A DNA stretch of 64,000 nt. It comes from Bog-473 sp963753115 (lineage in GTDB: Bacteria > Actinomycetota > Acidimicrobiia > Acidimicrobiales > RAAP-2). Shown one piece after another: positions 53,413 through 63,357 of the stretch; position 1 is the first letter of the stretch; each line of letters opens with the position of its first letter. Position numbers and translations under genes: made by a program. The notes beneath the pieces are model-generated. The model was not told the DNA's origin and made no database searches. It saw only the letters and a list, made by a program, of their open reading frames with translations. The stretch spans positions 1-64,000 of the forward strand of contig CAVWBB010000033.1 of NCBI GenBank assembly GCA_963753115.1. The letters run 5' to 3'.

Positions 53413-54970
53413 ATGCCGGCGCCAAGAAACGTTCTCTTCATCACGCTCGACCAATGGCGCGGCGACTGCCTGTCGGCGCTCGGCCACCCGGTGGTCCGGA
53501 CGCCCACCCTCGACGCGTTGGCGCGTCGCGGTGTGCTGTTCGCGAACCACTGGGCCAACGCCGCGCCGTGCGGGCCGTCACGAGCCTGTCTGTACACGGG
53601 CACGTACCAACATCGCAACCGGTCCCTTCTCAATGGGACCCCCCTCGATGCCGCGGTTCACCAACGTCGCGCTGCTGGCCCGGGAGGCGGGCTATGACCC
53701 GGTGCTCTTCGGCTACACGGATTCGTCGATCGACCCGCGCACCGTGCCGCACGGCGACCCGAGACTGTTCAGCTACGAGGGTGTGCTGCCGGGTTTCCGC
53801 GCCCTGATTGAGGACCCGTGGGAACAAGGGAGCCCGGCGTGGGGCCGCTGGCTCGCCGCGCAGGGCTTCGACGTGCCCGCCAACCCGCACGAGTTGTACG
53901 AGCCGATCGAGGGGTTCGCCGGTGCGGAGGCACATGGTTCGACCTGGGCGCCGGCGCGTTTTCCCGTGGAGCTCTCACAGACGACGTTCGTGCGCCAGTC
54001 AGTCGTCGAGTGGCTGCAGCGCAACGGCGACACGCCGTTCTTCGTCCACGCCTCCTTCATCCGGCCCCACCCGCCGCGACGCAACCCGATCGGCTATCAC
54101 GACCTGTATTCGGCCGAGGCGGTCGGGCCGTTCGTCGGCGCGGCGACGCCCGAGGAGGAGGGGGCGATCCACCCATTGGGCGCGTTCGCCACCGCGGTCC
54201 CCGGGGTGGGCGCTCCCCGGGACGAGCGGGAGCGGCGCCAGGTGCGGGCCACGTACTACGGGGCGCAGCGCGAGGTGGACGATGGGTTGGCTCCGCTCTT
54301 CGACTTCCTGACGCAGAGCGGGTTGGCTGAGTCCACCCTGGTCGTGCTCACGAGCGACCACGGCGAGATGGGCGGCGACCACTGGCTGCTCGAGAAGCTC
54401 GGGTTCTGGGACGAGAGCTACCACGTTCCGCTGATCGTGGTCGACCCGCGGGCGGAGGCCGACGGAGGGCGTGGGACCGTTGTGGAGGCGGTGACCGAAT
54501 CGGTCGACGTGCTGCCGACGATCTGCGATTTCATGGGCATCGACGTCCCCCTGCAGGCGGACGGGTGGTCGCTCGACCCGTTTCTGCGCGGCAGGCCCGC
54601 CCCGGAGCACTGGCGCGACACGGCCCATTTCGAATGGAGCTTCTCGGACCCGGCCGACCTGGTGGCCGAGCGCGCGTTCGGGATCCCCATGAGCCATTGT
54701 GCGTTGGCCGTCTCCCGCGGGCCGCGGTACAAGTACGTCCAGTTCGCAGCCGATGCGGCGGTGCTGCCCCCCCTGCTGTTCGATCTCGCGGATGATCCCG
54801 GGCAGACGCACAACCTGCTGGCCGAGGAGGGAGCCCGGGCCGGCGTCGCCGCCTGGGAGGCAACCAGGGAACTGTTGCAGTGGCAGATGCGCACGGCGGA
54901 GCGGACGTTGAGCGGCAGTTTCCTCCACCCCGAGCGCGGCCTGGTCGAGGCTCGCGACACCTGGGCCTGA
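53413..54970 (+). CDS. type I sulfatase / phosphonate monoester hydrolase-like (frameshifted)
   Basis: This ~518-residue enzyme starts NVLFITLDQWRGDCLSALGHP (metal Asp), with the formylglycine motif APCGPSRACLYTG (CxPSR). The frame then changes at about 53645-53660: RSLLNGTPLDA is followed, one base off, by RFTNVALLAREAGYDPVLFG. The remainder has FIRPHPPRRNPIGYHD, VVLTSDHGEMGGDHWLLEK and HVPLIVVDPRA. DQWRGD and the overall layout are those of phosphonate monoesterase/sulfatase enzymes. ATG 53413 is preferred; 53380 is also in frame. It heads a row of catabolic genes regulated from the site at 52980-53022. Confidence 0.87.
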
Positions 54971-55017
54971 ACACCGGCCGGGTCCCCGTGTTGTGGAATG
55001 CTGACCCTGCTCGTGAC

Positions 55018-55024
55018 GAGGAGG
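55018..55024 (+). promoter_or_regulatory. ribosome binding site deciding the SDR start
   Basis: GAGGAGG lies nine bases before the GTG at 55034. An earlier ATG at 54998 lacks such a site. Confidence 0.55.
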
Positions 55025-55033
55025 CTGCACGCG

Positions 55034-55912
55034 GTGCCGGACATGCAGGGGAAGACCGTGGTGGTCACGGGTGGGAACTCGGGTATCGGGTTCGAGACAG
55101 CCGCCGCCTTGGCCTCCATGGGGGCCCGGGTCCTGCTGACGGCGCGCAACGCCGACAAGGGCCGTGCCGCGGCGGCGGCAATCACGGAGCGCCTCCACGG
55201 TGAGGGCCGGGTGCAGCTCGTCGTGTTCGACTTGGCCGACCTGGCCTCGGTGCGCCAGGGCGCAGCGGAGATTTTGGAGATGTCGCCGCGCATCGACGTG
55301 CTGGTCAACAACGCGGGCCTCGTGCTGACCGAGCGCGCCGAGACCGTCGACGGCTACGAGGCGACGTTCGCCATCAACCATCTCGGACCGTTCCTCCTGA
55401 CCAACCTGCTCCTCGAGCGGATCACCGCATCGACGCCGGCCCGCATCGTCAACGTCGCATCGACAGCCCATACCGCGGCCCGCAAGGGAATCCCGTTCGA
55501 CGACCTGCAGTCGACGGCGCGCTATCGAGGCATGCGCGTCTATGGCGAATCGAAGCTGGCCAACATGTTGTTCACGCTGGAGTTGGCCCGGCGCTTCGGA
55601 GGGAGCGCGGTCACCGCGAATTCTCTGCATCCTGGCACGGTGCGCACCGGGTACGGGGGTGACGGTGATGCGCGGGGGTTTCTCGCGTTCGGGATCAAGA
55701 TCGCCAGCCCCTTCTTCCTCTCACCGGCCAAGGGTGCTCGTACCTCCGTGTACCTGGCCTCATCGCCCGAGGTCGAGGGCGTCAGCGGCCAGTACTTCGT
55801 CAAGTGCAAGCCACGGAGGCCCCGGAAGTGGGCGCAGGACCCCGAAGCGGCGAGCCGGCTGTGGCAGGTGAGCGAGCAGTTGGTCGGTCTCGCTCCCGTG
55901 GGGACGGCCTGA
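55034..55912 (+). CDS. short-chain dehydrogenase, retinol-dehydrogenase-like
   Basis: The 292-residue SDR has VVVTGGNSGIGFETAAALASMGARV (cofactor loop, with LTARNADKGR suggesting NADP). VLVNNAG, the catalytic Ser in RIVNVASTAH and YGESKLANMLFTLELARR (YxxxK) follow, then SLHPGTVRTGYG. The extra C-terminal part and LHPG motif are typical of the WWOX/retinol dehydrogenase-like group that oxidises hydrophobic alcohols. It follows the sulfatase by 63 bases and precedes a second SDR by three. Confidence 0.93.
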   Translation: MPDMQGKTVVVTGGNSGIGFETAAALASMGARVLLTARNADKGRAAAAAITERLHGEGRVQLVVFDLADLASVRQGAAEILEMSPRIDVLVNNAGLVLTERAETVDGYEATFAINHLGPFLLTNLLLERITASTPARIVNVASTAHTAARKGIPFDDLQSTARYRGMRVYGESKLANMLFTLELARRFGGSAVTANSLHPGTVRTGYGGDGDARGFLAFGIKIASPFFLSPAKGARTSVYLASSPEVEGVSGQYFVKCKPRRPRKWAQDPEAASRLWQVSEQLVGLAPVGTA

Positions 55913-55915
55913 GCA

Positions 55916-56704
55916 GTGCGCGTCCTCGTGACGGGTGCGGCCCGCGCCATCGGTCGGGCCACGGTCGAGGTGCTGGCCGGACGAGGACACGAGGTGGTGG
56001 CGACCGCACGGAACCCGGCGCTGCTCGAGGGACTGCCGGCGGTCCAGGTGCTGCCGCTCGACGTCAGTGACGACGCGTCCGTCCAGGCCGCCGTCGCAGA
56101 GGCCGGTGAGCTCGATGCCGTGGTGAACAACGCCGGCCTCCCGGGCACCGGGCCCCTGGAGACGTACCCGCTCGACTCGTTCGTCCGGGTGCTCGAGGTC
56201 AACACCGTGGGACCCCTTCGCATGGCCCAGGCCGTGGCGCCCTTCTGGCGCGAGCGGGGGAGCGGGGTGTTGGTCAACGTGAGCTCGGTGCAGGGCAAGA
56301 TCGGGACGCCCCTGGAAGGCGCCTATGCCGCGTCGAAGCATGCGCTCGAGGCGCTGTCCGAATCGCTGCACTTCGAGCTCGGTCACTTCGGCATCAGGGT
56401 CGTGATCATTGAGCCCGGGTACATCGCCCCGGGCATGAAGCATGACGACGATCATCCCGGTCCGGCCATTTACGCCGATCTCCACGCCCAGTTGAGCGGG
56501 ACCGTCGCCACACTGACCGGGCCCGCGGGCCGACCTGGCCCCGAGCTGGTGGGGCTGGCCGTGGCTGACGCCCTGGAGAACCCGGCGACACCATTACGCG
56601 TCGAGGTGGGCCAGGACGCCGCCATGGTGCTGCAGCTCCGGCGCACGCTGCGTGACGCAGAGTTCGAGGCCACCATGCGCGAGGCGCTCGGACTCACGTG
56701 GTGA
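55916..56704 (+). CDS. short-chain dehydrogenase/reductase
   Basis: The 262-residue SDR has the cofactor loop VTGAARAIGRAT, NNAGLPGTGP, LVNVSSVQGKIG with the catalytic Ser, and YAASKHALEALSESL (YxxxK). IIEPGYIAPGM follows the pattern of the 17-beta-hydroxysteroid dehydrogenase-like subgroup. The GTG at 55916 is three bases after the preceding SDR, so both are one transcript. The two SDRs are different subtypes and probably catalyse successive or opposite oxidations. Confidence 0.92.
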   Translation: MRVLVTGAARAIGRATVEVLAGRGHEVVATARNPALLEGLPAVQVLPLDVSDDASVQAAVAEAGELDAVVNNAGLPGTGPLETYPLDSFVRVLEVNTVGPLRMAQAVAPFWRERGSGVLVNVSSVQGKIGTPLEGAYAASKHALEALSESLHFELGHFGIRVVIIEPGYIAPGMKHDDDHPGPAIYADLHAQLSGTVATLTGPAGRPGPELVGLAVADALENPATPLRVEVGQDAAMVLQLRRTLRDAEFEATMREALGLTW

Positions 56705-56716
56705 GGGAGGAGTGAC

Positions 56717-57439
56717 GTGGAGAAGGTGATGTATCTGGCGTGGCTGGACCCGTCCAGCACCCGATCGGAGGTGGCCGAGGTCATGCTGGGCCGAGTGGGG
56801 AAGGAGCTGCTCGCCCTCGACCCGTTGCGCCTGACGATCGACGTCTGGGACGCCGAGAGCGACATCCCAGCCCCGGTGCCCACGCCCGAGGGGGAAACAC
56901 CCCTCCACGGGCTCGTCTCACTCTGGGTCGACAGCATCGAGCAGCGGGAACCGTTCGAGCGCGTCATGGCGGCGGAGACCGACCACATGGCCGGCTATTC
57001 CGTCGTCGAGTCCCTCTACCGCGACTACGGAGGGAACCAGTGGGCCGCACCCCGCTCCTGGCCGGACGGGGAGCGGTCACCAGGTGTGCTCACCGTGGCC
57101 CTGCTGCAGCGGCACCCCGACCAGAGCTTCGACGAGTGGATGACGCGCTGGCACACGCGGATCTCGCCCATCACCGAGGAGATCCAGCCCCGCACCCGTT
57201 ACGTCCGCAACGCGGTGTTCCGGCCGATCACCGCTGGTGCCCCGACGGTGGCGGGAATCGTGGAGGAAGCGTGGCCGTCGTTGGACCACGTCACCGATCC
57301 GATGTTGTTCTACTGCGCTGACGGAGATCCCGAGCGCATGAATGCGCACGTCACGCAGATGATCGAGGAGATCAACGCATTCGTCGACCTGAGCACCTTG
57401 CGCAGTGTCACCATGAGTGAATGGATACTGAAGTCATGA
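56717..57439 (+). CDS. EthD-like dimeric-barrel protein
   Basis: This 240-residue protein of two ferredoxin-like halves has LTVALLQRHPDQSFDEWMTRWHTRISPITEEIQP in the second half, recalling the EthD pattern of an aromatic-rich helix with W-x-x-x-H. Related proteins occur in ether and polyketide degradation or modification, without a settled activity. GGAGG sits about eight bases before the GTG at 56717. The stop overlaps the next ATG (ATGA). Confidence 0.75.
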   Translation: MEKVMYLAWLDPSSTRSEVAEVMLGRVGKELLALDPLRLTIDVWDAESDIPAPVPTPEGETPLHGLVSLWVDSIEQREPFERVMAAETDHMAGYSVVESLYRDYGGNQWAAPRSWPDGERSPGVLTVALLQRHPDQSFDEWMTRWHTRISPITEEIQPRTRYVRNAVFRPITAGAPTVAGIVEEAWPSLDHVTDPMLFYCADGDPERMNAHVTQMIEEINAFVDLSTLRSVTMSEWILKS

Positions 57440-57900
57440 CGCAGAAGTGGAGCCGTGACGAGCTGGAGCAGGCGCACCAGCACTACATGGAGACGGCCAG
57501 CCGGTGCGCCGCCAGCGGGGAGTGGCGGGACTGGGCCGACCTCTTCACCGAAGATGCGGTGTATCTCGAGCACGTGTTCGGGACCTTCCGCGGCCCCGAC
57601 GAGATCTACAACTGGATCGCTCCGCTCATGGCCGAGTGGCCGAACCGGGACATGAACTCGTTCCCCCACTCGTGGTGTGTCTGTGACGAGGAGCGCGGCT
57701 GGTGGGTGTGCCGCATTGAGAACCGCATGAAGGACCCCGGAGACGGGTCCGTCCACCAGGCGCACAACATCACGGTGCTGCACTACGCCGGTGACATGAA
57801 GTTCTCCTACGAGGAGGACGCCTACAACCCTGCCGCATTCGGGCCGATGATCAAGAACTGGACCGAGGCGTACACGGCCAACGGCGGCACACCGGGGTGA
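57436..57900 (+). CDS. SnoaL/NTF2-like family protein
   Basis: The 154-residue cone-shaped alpha+beta protein has HQHYMETASRCAASGEWRDWADLFTEDAVYLEHVFGTFRGPDEIYNW, the standard opening of the family. The strands NSFPHSWCVCDEERGWWVCRIENRMKD follow. Members include polyketide cyclases, steroid isomerases and dehydratases; the Asp/His pairs needed for those cannot be assigned with confidence. Its ATG overlaps the previous stop, and the next gene follows after seven bases. Confidence 0.87.
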   Translation: MTQKWSRDELEQAHQHYMETASRCAASGEWRDWADLFTEDAVYLEHVFGTFRGPDEIYNWIAPLMAEWPNRDMNSFPHSWCVCDEERGWWVCRIENRMKDPGDGSVHQAHNITVLHYAGDMKFSYEEDAYNPAAFGPMIKNWTEAYTANGGTPG

Positions 57901-57907
57901 GGGACTG

Positions 57908-58345
57908 ATGTCGTACCGCCCCCTGGCCGACGAGCAGGTGTGGACGTTCCTGGCGGCGCTCCCGGCACGCACCGCCAAACTCGCCACCGTGCGAGCGGAC
58001 GGCCGCCCGCACATCGCGCCGGTCTGGTACGACCTCGACGACGACGGCTCCCTCGTCTTCAACACGGGCGCAGCAACGGTGAAGGGCCGGAACATGCAGA
58101 GGGACCCGAGAGTGTCACTCTGCGTGGAGGACGATCGGCCGCCGTTCAGCTTCGTGACCATTGAGGGCGTCGTCGAGATCAGCGACGACCTCGACGAGGT
58201 GCGCTCGTTGGCAAGCCGGATCGGCGGCCGGTACATGGGCGCCGACCGGGCCGAGGAGTACGGGACCCGCAACGGCGTGCCGGGCGAACTGGCGGTGCGG
58301 GTCCAGCCGCGGCACATCGTGGCGGCCTTCGACCTGGCCGATTGA
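57908..58345 (+). CDS. PPOX-type flavin/F420-binding oxidoreductase
   Basis: The 145-residue split-barrel protein has ARTAKLATVRADGRPHIAPVWYDLDDDGSLVFNTG, then GRNMQRDPRVSLCVEDDRPPFSFVTIEGVVEI. This is the layout of actinobacterial F420-dependent reductases and heme/flavin PPOX proteins. The Lys/Arg positions fit cofactor phosphate binding, but F420 versus FMN cannot be decided by eye. It is the last gene of the row. It ends 18 bases before the converging mannosyltransferase gene. Confidence 0.88.
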   Translation: MSYRPLADEQVWTFLAALPARTAKLATVRADGRPHIAPVWYDLDDDGSLVFNTGAATVKGRNMQRDPRVSLCVEDDRPPFSFVTIEGVVEISDDLDEVRSLASRIGGRYMGADRAEEYGTRNGVPGELAVRVQPRHIVAAFDLAD

Positions 58346-58363
58346 AGTCGCCGATCGGCAGAG

Positions 58364-59962
58364 TCAGGTGGCGGCGCCGGCGCCGCTGCCGGCAAGCACG
58401 CCTGTCGTGAGCCGCGGCAGGTGGACGCGTCGCCCGCCCTTGAACTGGCCGAGTGGCGTGATGGCCACGGCCAGCAGCATCGCCACCAGAAGCAGGTCGG
58501 TGAGCACGAACGTGTGCAGGAACCGCATGTAGATGCCGTGGACGGCCACCATTCCGACGAAGGCCCAGAAGGTGCTGATCACGATCACGGCACTCCGCAC
58601 GCGGCCGACGGCTGCAGGCGCGACGACGATCACGCCCCACGTCACGTACCAGGCCCACACAATCGGTCCCAGGAGGGCGAGCACCAAGAGGGTGAGGCCG
58701 AGGCAACGGACCACGCCGTCTTGTGGCGAGCGGAGGAGCATCCGATAGCCGAAGTAGGCGCCGATGAGCAGACCGAGCACGCTGAAGACGGGCCGCACCG
58801 TGAAGATCGAGATCGGAACCTGGAACGCGTGGCTCGCGATGGACACCCCCCGCGCCACCACGTTGATGGGCGTCACGCCGGTGAACGAGGCATCAGCCGT
58901 GCTGGTGGTGCGGATCCAACCCCATCCCGTACCCGAGACGAGCGAGACGAGCTCCATGGTTGCCAGCGCGATGAGCCCTGCCACTGCGGTATGACCGATG
59001 CGGCGCCGGACCGGGGCCTCCCGCCCAGCCCAGACCCACCCGAGGAAGAGGACGCCGAGCAAGGCGGGGGACTTCACCCCCGCGCCAAGCGCGCACAACA
59101 TGATGCCGGGCACGGTGCCGAAACGTTTGGCCACCGCGAGCCCCGCCATGAGCAGCCCGACCATCAATGCGTCGTTGTGGGCCCCCCCGATCAGGGACAA
59201 GAGCACAAGGGGCGATCCCGCCCCGATCAGCACGGCATGGGCCGGATCGTGTTTGAGCGCCCGAGCGAGTGTCGGCGTGGCCGCGATCACCATCGCGATG
59301 CCGGCGACCTCCAACAGACGGAGGAGGACGAGGTCGGGGAGGATCTGGTGGCCCGAAGCCTGGTCGAGCAGGCCATCCGCACTCAAGAACGTGGGGCCGT
59401 AGGGCGACTCCGTGCCCGACCACACCGTGTCGGCGTCCTGGTTCCACGACGTAGCCCCGAGCACCTCGGGCCCGTACGAGTACGGATTGATGTGGTGGCT
59501 CATCATTTCGCCCTGCGCCGCGTAGGTGTAGACGTCGCGACTGAACAGCGGCGGCGCGAGGAGCAGGGGGATGGCCCAGATCGTCACGACGAGCACCACG
59601 CGCTTGACCGGGAAGCCGTGGTGGCCGTTGAGGTGACGGAGGAACCCGAACCACACCCGGCTGAGGAGGATGAGGCCGCCGAAGACGAGCCCGAGTGACG
59701 CGATGGTCGGGAGCGAACTGTTCGAGCCGAACGAGCCGAACGGCCCGCCCGGCATGCCGAAGTACCAAGCTCCCGGCAGGTGCGTCTCGAAGGCCTGACC
59801 GCCCAGCACCGCTCCAACCACGATTGCGGAACTCCCGAGCAGCCCGAGGAGGGTGGTGCGCACGACGCTGAGGCGGCGCGCCGACGCCCCCGTCACATCA
59901 GTGTCGACGCTCGGGGGTGGCGCAGTGGCGGTGGTGGTCTCGCTCGGGGTCACGAGCTCCAT
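58364..59962 (-). CDS. mptB: MptB-like polyprenol-phosphomannose-dependent alpha-mannosyltransferase
   Basis: The 532-residue membrane protein has about 13 helices and the GT-C signature in its first outer loop: LFSRDVYTYAAQGEMMSHH followed by NPYSYGPEVLG and GTESPYGPTFL. In mycobacteria and corynebacteria MptB extends the mannan core of lipomannan with alpha-1,6 mannose from polyprenol phosphomannose. The catalytic Asp is in SRDVY. AAGGA seven bases before the ATG at 59962 fixes the start, though the frame opens at 60019. The divergent YfhO-like gene suggests a shared envelope-polymer role. Confidence 0.85.
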   Translation of the reverse strand: MELVTPSETTTATAPPPSVDTDVTGASARRLSVVRTTLLGLLGSSAIVVGAVLGGQAFETHLPGAWYFGMPGGPFGSFGSNSSLPTIASLGLVFGGLILLSRVWFGFLRHLNGHHGFPVKRVVLVVTIWAIPLLLAPPLFSRDVYTYAAQGEMMSHHINPYSYGPEVLGATSWNQDADTVWSGTESPYGPTFLSADGLLDQASGHQILPDLVLLRLLEVAGIAMVIAATPTLARALKHDPAHAVLIGAGSPLVLLSLIGGAHNDALMVGLLMAGLAVAKRFGTVPGIMLCALGAGVKSPALLGVLFLGWVWAGREAPVRRRIGHTAVAGLIALATMELVSLVSGTGWGWIRTTSTADASFTGVTPINVVARGVSIASHAFQVPISIFTVRPVFSVLGLLIGAYFGYRMLLRSPQDGVVRCLGLTLLVLALLGPIVWAWYVTWGVIVVAPAAVGRVRSAVIVISTFWAFVGMVAVHGIYMRFLHTFVLTDLLLVAMLLAVAITPLGQFKGGRRVHLPRLTTGVLAGSGAGAAT

Positions 59963-60577
59963 CGGGGATTCCTTAGTTGAGCCGCTTCGGTTGTTCACCG
60001 CGGGAGCGGGAATCTTCATGAAACTGCAGTGATTCTGTCACAGCGATCACCGATCGAGGGCGACGCGGAGGTTCCAGCACGGGATTCTCAGGTTTCTCCC
60101 AGAATACAGGAGAAGACTCGAGCTGTCACGGAGGCGCAATCTGCCCGTCATGGAAATGGAGGGTGTCAGGAACGGCGTGGAGACACCCCACGGCATGACC
60201 CGAGACGAACCGGAGGAGCACGATCGCCGGGCAATGCACGCCGAGCTGTTCGATCTCGGCCTTGCTCCAGGGCCTGCTCGGTGACGACCTGCAGCTGACC
60301 ACTTGTCCATGACCCGTCCATCGTCTCCATGACCCGCACAACGCCGGTGCCTCCCTCGACAGGGTCGAGCGGCCGCTTCGTGCGCGGGAGCCTCTGGGCG
60401 GGCAATCGGGGGCACACTCTCTGGGGCGCCGCGGTCGTCGCCGGACGGATCTGCCCCACTCCGACAGTGCTGACCACTGAGCAATTTCCCAGGGTCAGGC
60501 GCTAGCTTGCGCCGTTCGCGCCGCCTCGGTGGTGGCAGGCCGCACACCCCAGGACCCCGGAAGGCATCTCTTCACCA
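59963..60577. other. divergent intergenic region with an inverted repeat
   Basis: These 615 bases between the two glycosyltransferase genes carry GTGAT (60029-60033) and its inverse ATCAC (60046-60050), 12 bases apart, some 70 bases upstream of the mannosyltransferase start. On the reverse strand a coding-like stretch (60126-60330) reads well only if a slip near 60255 is allowed. No secure gene is present. Confidence 0.4.
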
Positions 60578-63342
60578 GTGAACCGACTTCGAGCGCACAT
60601 CGGCCCCCTGTGGCCCTACCTCGTGCTGATCGCCATCCCCACGGTCGCGTTCGTGCTCCCCGACCTCATCGGGGGCCACCTGCTGATCACCGGAGACAAT
60701 CTCCAGCAGAACTTTCCGCTCCACGTCCTGGTCGGCTCCATGTTGCGGCACGGTCAACTGCCGTTCTGGAACGAGTACATCTTCAGCGGCACACCGCTCA
60801 TGGCCGATTTCAACGCCGGTGCCTTCTATCCACTGAACGGCCTGTTCGTCGTTCTGCCCGATCGTGCCGCGTGGATAGCCACCGAGGTCATTCTGTTCTC
60901 GGTCATCGCGGTCGGGATGTACGTCTTCCTCCGGGCCCTGAAGTTGTCCACTGCCGCCTGCATCCTGGCGGCCGCGACGTTCGCCTTCGCCGGGCCGGTG
61001 CTGAGCCAGGTCAACCACGTCGACATGACAGAGGGATTCGTCGCCATCCCCTGGATGCTCCTCGCGGTCCTGCACATCGTGCGCGATGGGCGGTGGCGCT
61101 GGACCATTGTGCTCGGGATCGCCTACGCCTCGGTGATCCTCGCCGGCGCGCCGGAGGCCATGCTCGACGAGGCGATGCTCATCGGGGCCTTTGCGGTCGT
61201 GTCGGCCGGCCTGAACCGCGAGCGTTGGTGGCGCGTCCTGACCCGGTGCGGTGCGGGGGCAGCACTGGCCCTGTCGTTGGCGGCGATCCAGTGGCTCCCC
61301 GGGCTCGAAGCCATCCGGAACTCACAGCGAGCCGCGTGGGGTCGCGGCGGCGGCGGGGAGCTATCCCAGGCCCTTCACCATCCTCGGCCTGGTGCCGTAC
61401 CTCAACGGCGGCTACGGGCACCTCGGCGAGGCCCAGTTCTTCAGCCAGTACAACTTGCCCGAGATCGGGATCTATCTCGGGATCCTGCCGGTCATCGCGC
61501 TGCTGACGTTGCTCAACCCTCACTGGCCCAGCCGCATTCCGCCGCGTGACCGCCTCACGTGGTACGCCGTCGGGCTGTTCGGGCTCCTGCTCGCGCTGGG
61601 GTCCAATACGCCTTTGGAGCACCTGTTCAACAGCCTGCCGCTCTACGGGCACCAACGACTGCAGAGCCGCAACATGATCACCGTGGCCACGGCGGTCTGC
61701 GTGCTCTTCGCCGGGTGGATCGATCGCACGGAGGAACCCCGGAGACACGACGCCATGACCCGATACGACCGGGTCATGGCGTTGCTGCCGCTCGGCTTGG
61801 TGGCGGCGTTGGCCATTTGGGCGCTGGCATCGCCCGGCTCGCTGGTGCAGACGTTTGCCGGGGTGTCGCTTCGTCCGAAGATCACCGACACAGTGCGCGA
61901 GGCGACGGCGATTGCGCTGGCGTTCTGCATCGGCGCAGCCGTGCTCGTCTGGATCCGGCCGTGGCTCGGAAGGCTCTCGTGGGTGCGACTGGCGGCAGTG
62001 TTCGTTGTCATCGACGTTGGCTTGATGGGGGTGACAAGCCAGTTGAGCCAGACGCCTCCGAACGACCTCATCGCCGGGACGACTCCGATAGAGAAATTGA
62101 TGGCGGCGAAGCTGCCTCCCGGCGGTCGCCTGGTCAACTACGACCCCCAGACCTACTCGAGTTACCCGGGCAGCCCCCAAGGCGTGCCGGATCTCAACAT
62201 CATCCCGCGGCCTGCCGTCTGTCTCTGGCTACGCGTCGATCGTCAACGGGAACTATGAGTCGACGACGCATACCCACGAGCAAGACGACCTCGACATCGG
62301 CCAGCTCGCTTCGGGCATGCTCGGCCGGCTCGACCTGCGCGAGGTCGTGACGGTGCCCGAGTACTTCCTGGTGCCCCTGCAGGCCGTGCCACGCTCACTC
62401 GGCGACTTCACGCAGATCTCCGAAGGCTTCGGTGCCGACCCGGTTCTGGCCCGCGGGTACGGGGCCGATTTCAACGAGACCACGTATCCCTTCGACCCGG
62501 GCCCCCGGCCCGCGCTCTCTGCCGGACAGACAGCTTCGTGGTTCTACGGAGAGACCCTGCGGCCCGAATCCGTCACGGTCGTGCTCGATCACCCTGCCAA
62601 CTCGGGAACGCTCGTCCGCTTTGGGGCGCTGCGGGCGGATGGGACGACGCGTTGGGGCGTCGCGTTGCCCGTGCCCGCGGGTTCTCGCACTCTGACCGGC
62701 CCACATCCGGCGGGCGCCGCCATCGGTCTGTCCGTCCAGGTCGTCGCCGGCTCGCTCCCGCAGCAGCGGGCCGTCGTGACCGTGGCTGGGCACCCCTACG
62801 AACTGGCGGGCTCCCTGTCATCGGCGCTGGTTCCGGGGCCGTGGCAACTCGCCGGGTTCTCCCAGGGCTACGCGGTCTTCACCCTTCGCAAGCCGGCCGA
62901 GCCCGTCACCGCCTCGACCCTGAGCGGTCGCCGTCTCCCCGTACAGACCATGTCGACGACGACGAAGTCCGAACAGGTCCGGGTGCAGGCGCCTGCTCCG
63001 TCCACGGTGATCCGCTCCGTCGCGTGGGACTCGGGGTGGACCGCAACGGTCTCAGCGAATGGTGGCAGCGCCAAGAACATCCCGGTGCACGACTTCGACC
63101 TCGTCCAGCAAGTGCACATACCAGCGGGCAACGACGTCGTGACGTTCCACTATCGGCCCCCCCACCTCCTGCTGGCGAGCGTCCTCAGCCTCGCCGCGCT
63201 CGCCCTCCTCCCGGTCTTGCTCGTTGTCTGGTTGGTCCGCCGCCGCCGGCCGTCGGGGCCGGAGCCGGATGCCGACACCGGTCCAGAGACGGGCGTGGCG
63301 GCGCAGGAGCCGTCCCCTGACGGCGTGCCCGAACCCGTCTGA
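60578..63342 (+). CDS. YfhO-like large membrane protein (two frameshifts)
   Basis: Three frames in line give one ~920-residue protein. Part 1 (60578 to ~61350) has DNLQQNFPLHVLVGS, PFWNEYIFSGTPLMADFNAG and FYPLNGLFVVLP, the signature of YfhO-type GT-C proteins. Part 2 (to ~62207) begins SYPRPFTILGLVPYLNGGYG and carries six or so helices. Part 3 (to 63342) starts VSGYASIVNGNYESTT, has a beta-rich outer domain and ends with a membrane helix and an acidic tail. Slips lie at about 61344-61358 (CGGCGGCGGCGGGG) and 62203-62212. YfhO in Firmicutes glycosylates lipoteichoic acid. Here a role in envelope glycan transfer is inferred. Confidence 0.8.
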
Positions 63343-63357
63343 CGAGGCGTCAGGCGG

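Noticed and set aside
60001..60060. CRP-type site TGTGA-N6-TCACA upstream of the mannosyltransferase
   Set aside because: The inner symmetry has a five-base spacer and mismatches, so it does not fit CRP; retained only as a generic inverted repeat.
63339..63353. Small hairpin CTGACG-AGG-CGTCAG between YfhO-like and egtD genes as a terminator
   Set aside because: Only six pairs, no T-run, and it overlaps a stop codon; too weak to list as a feature.
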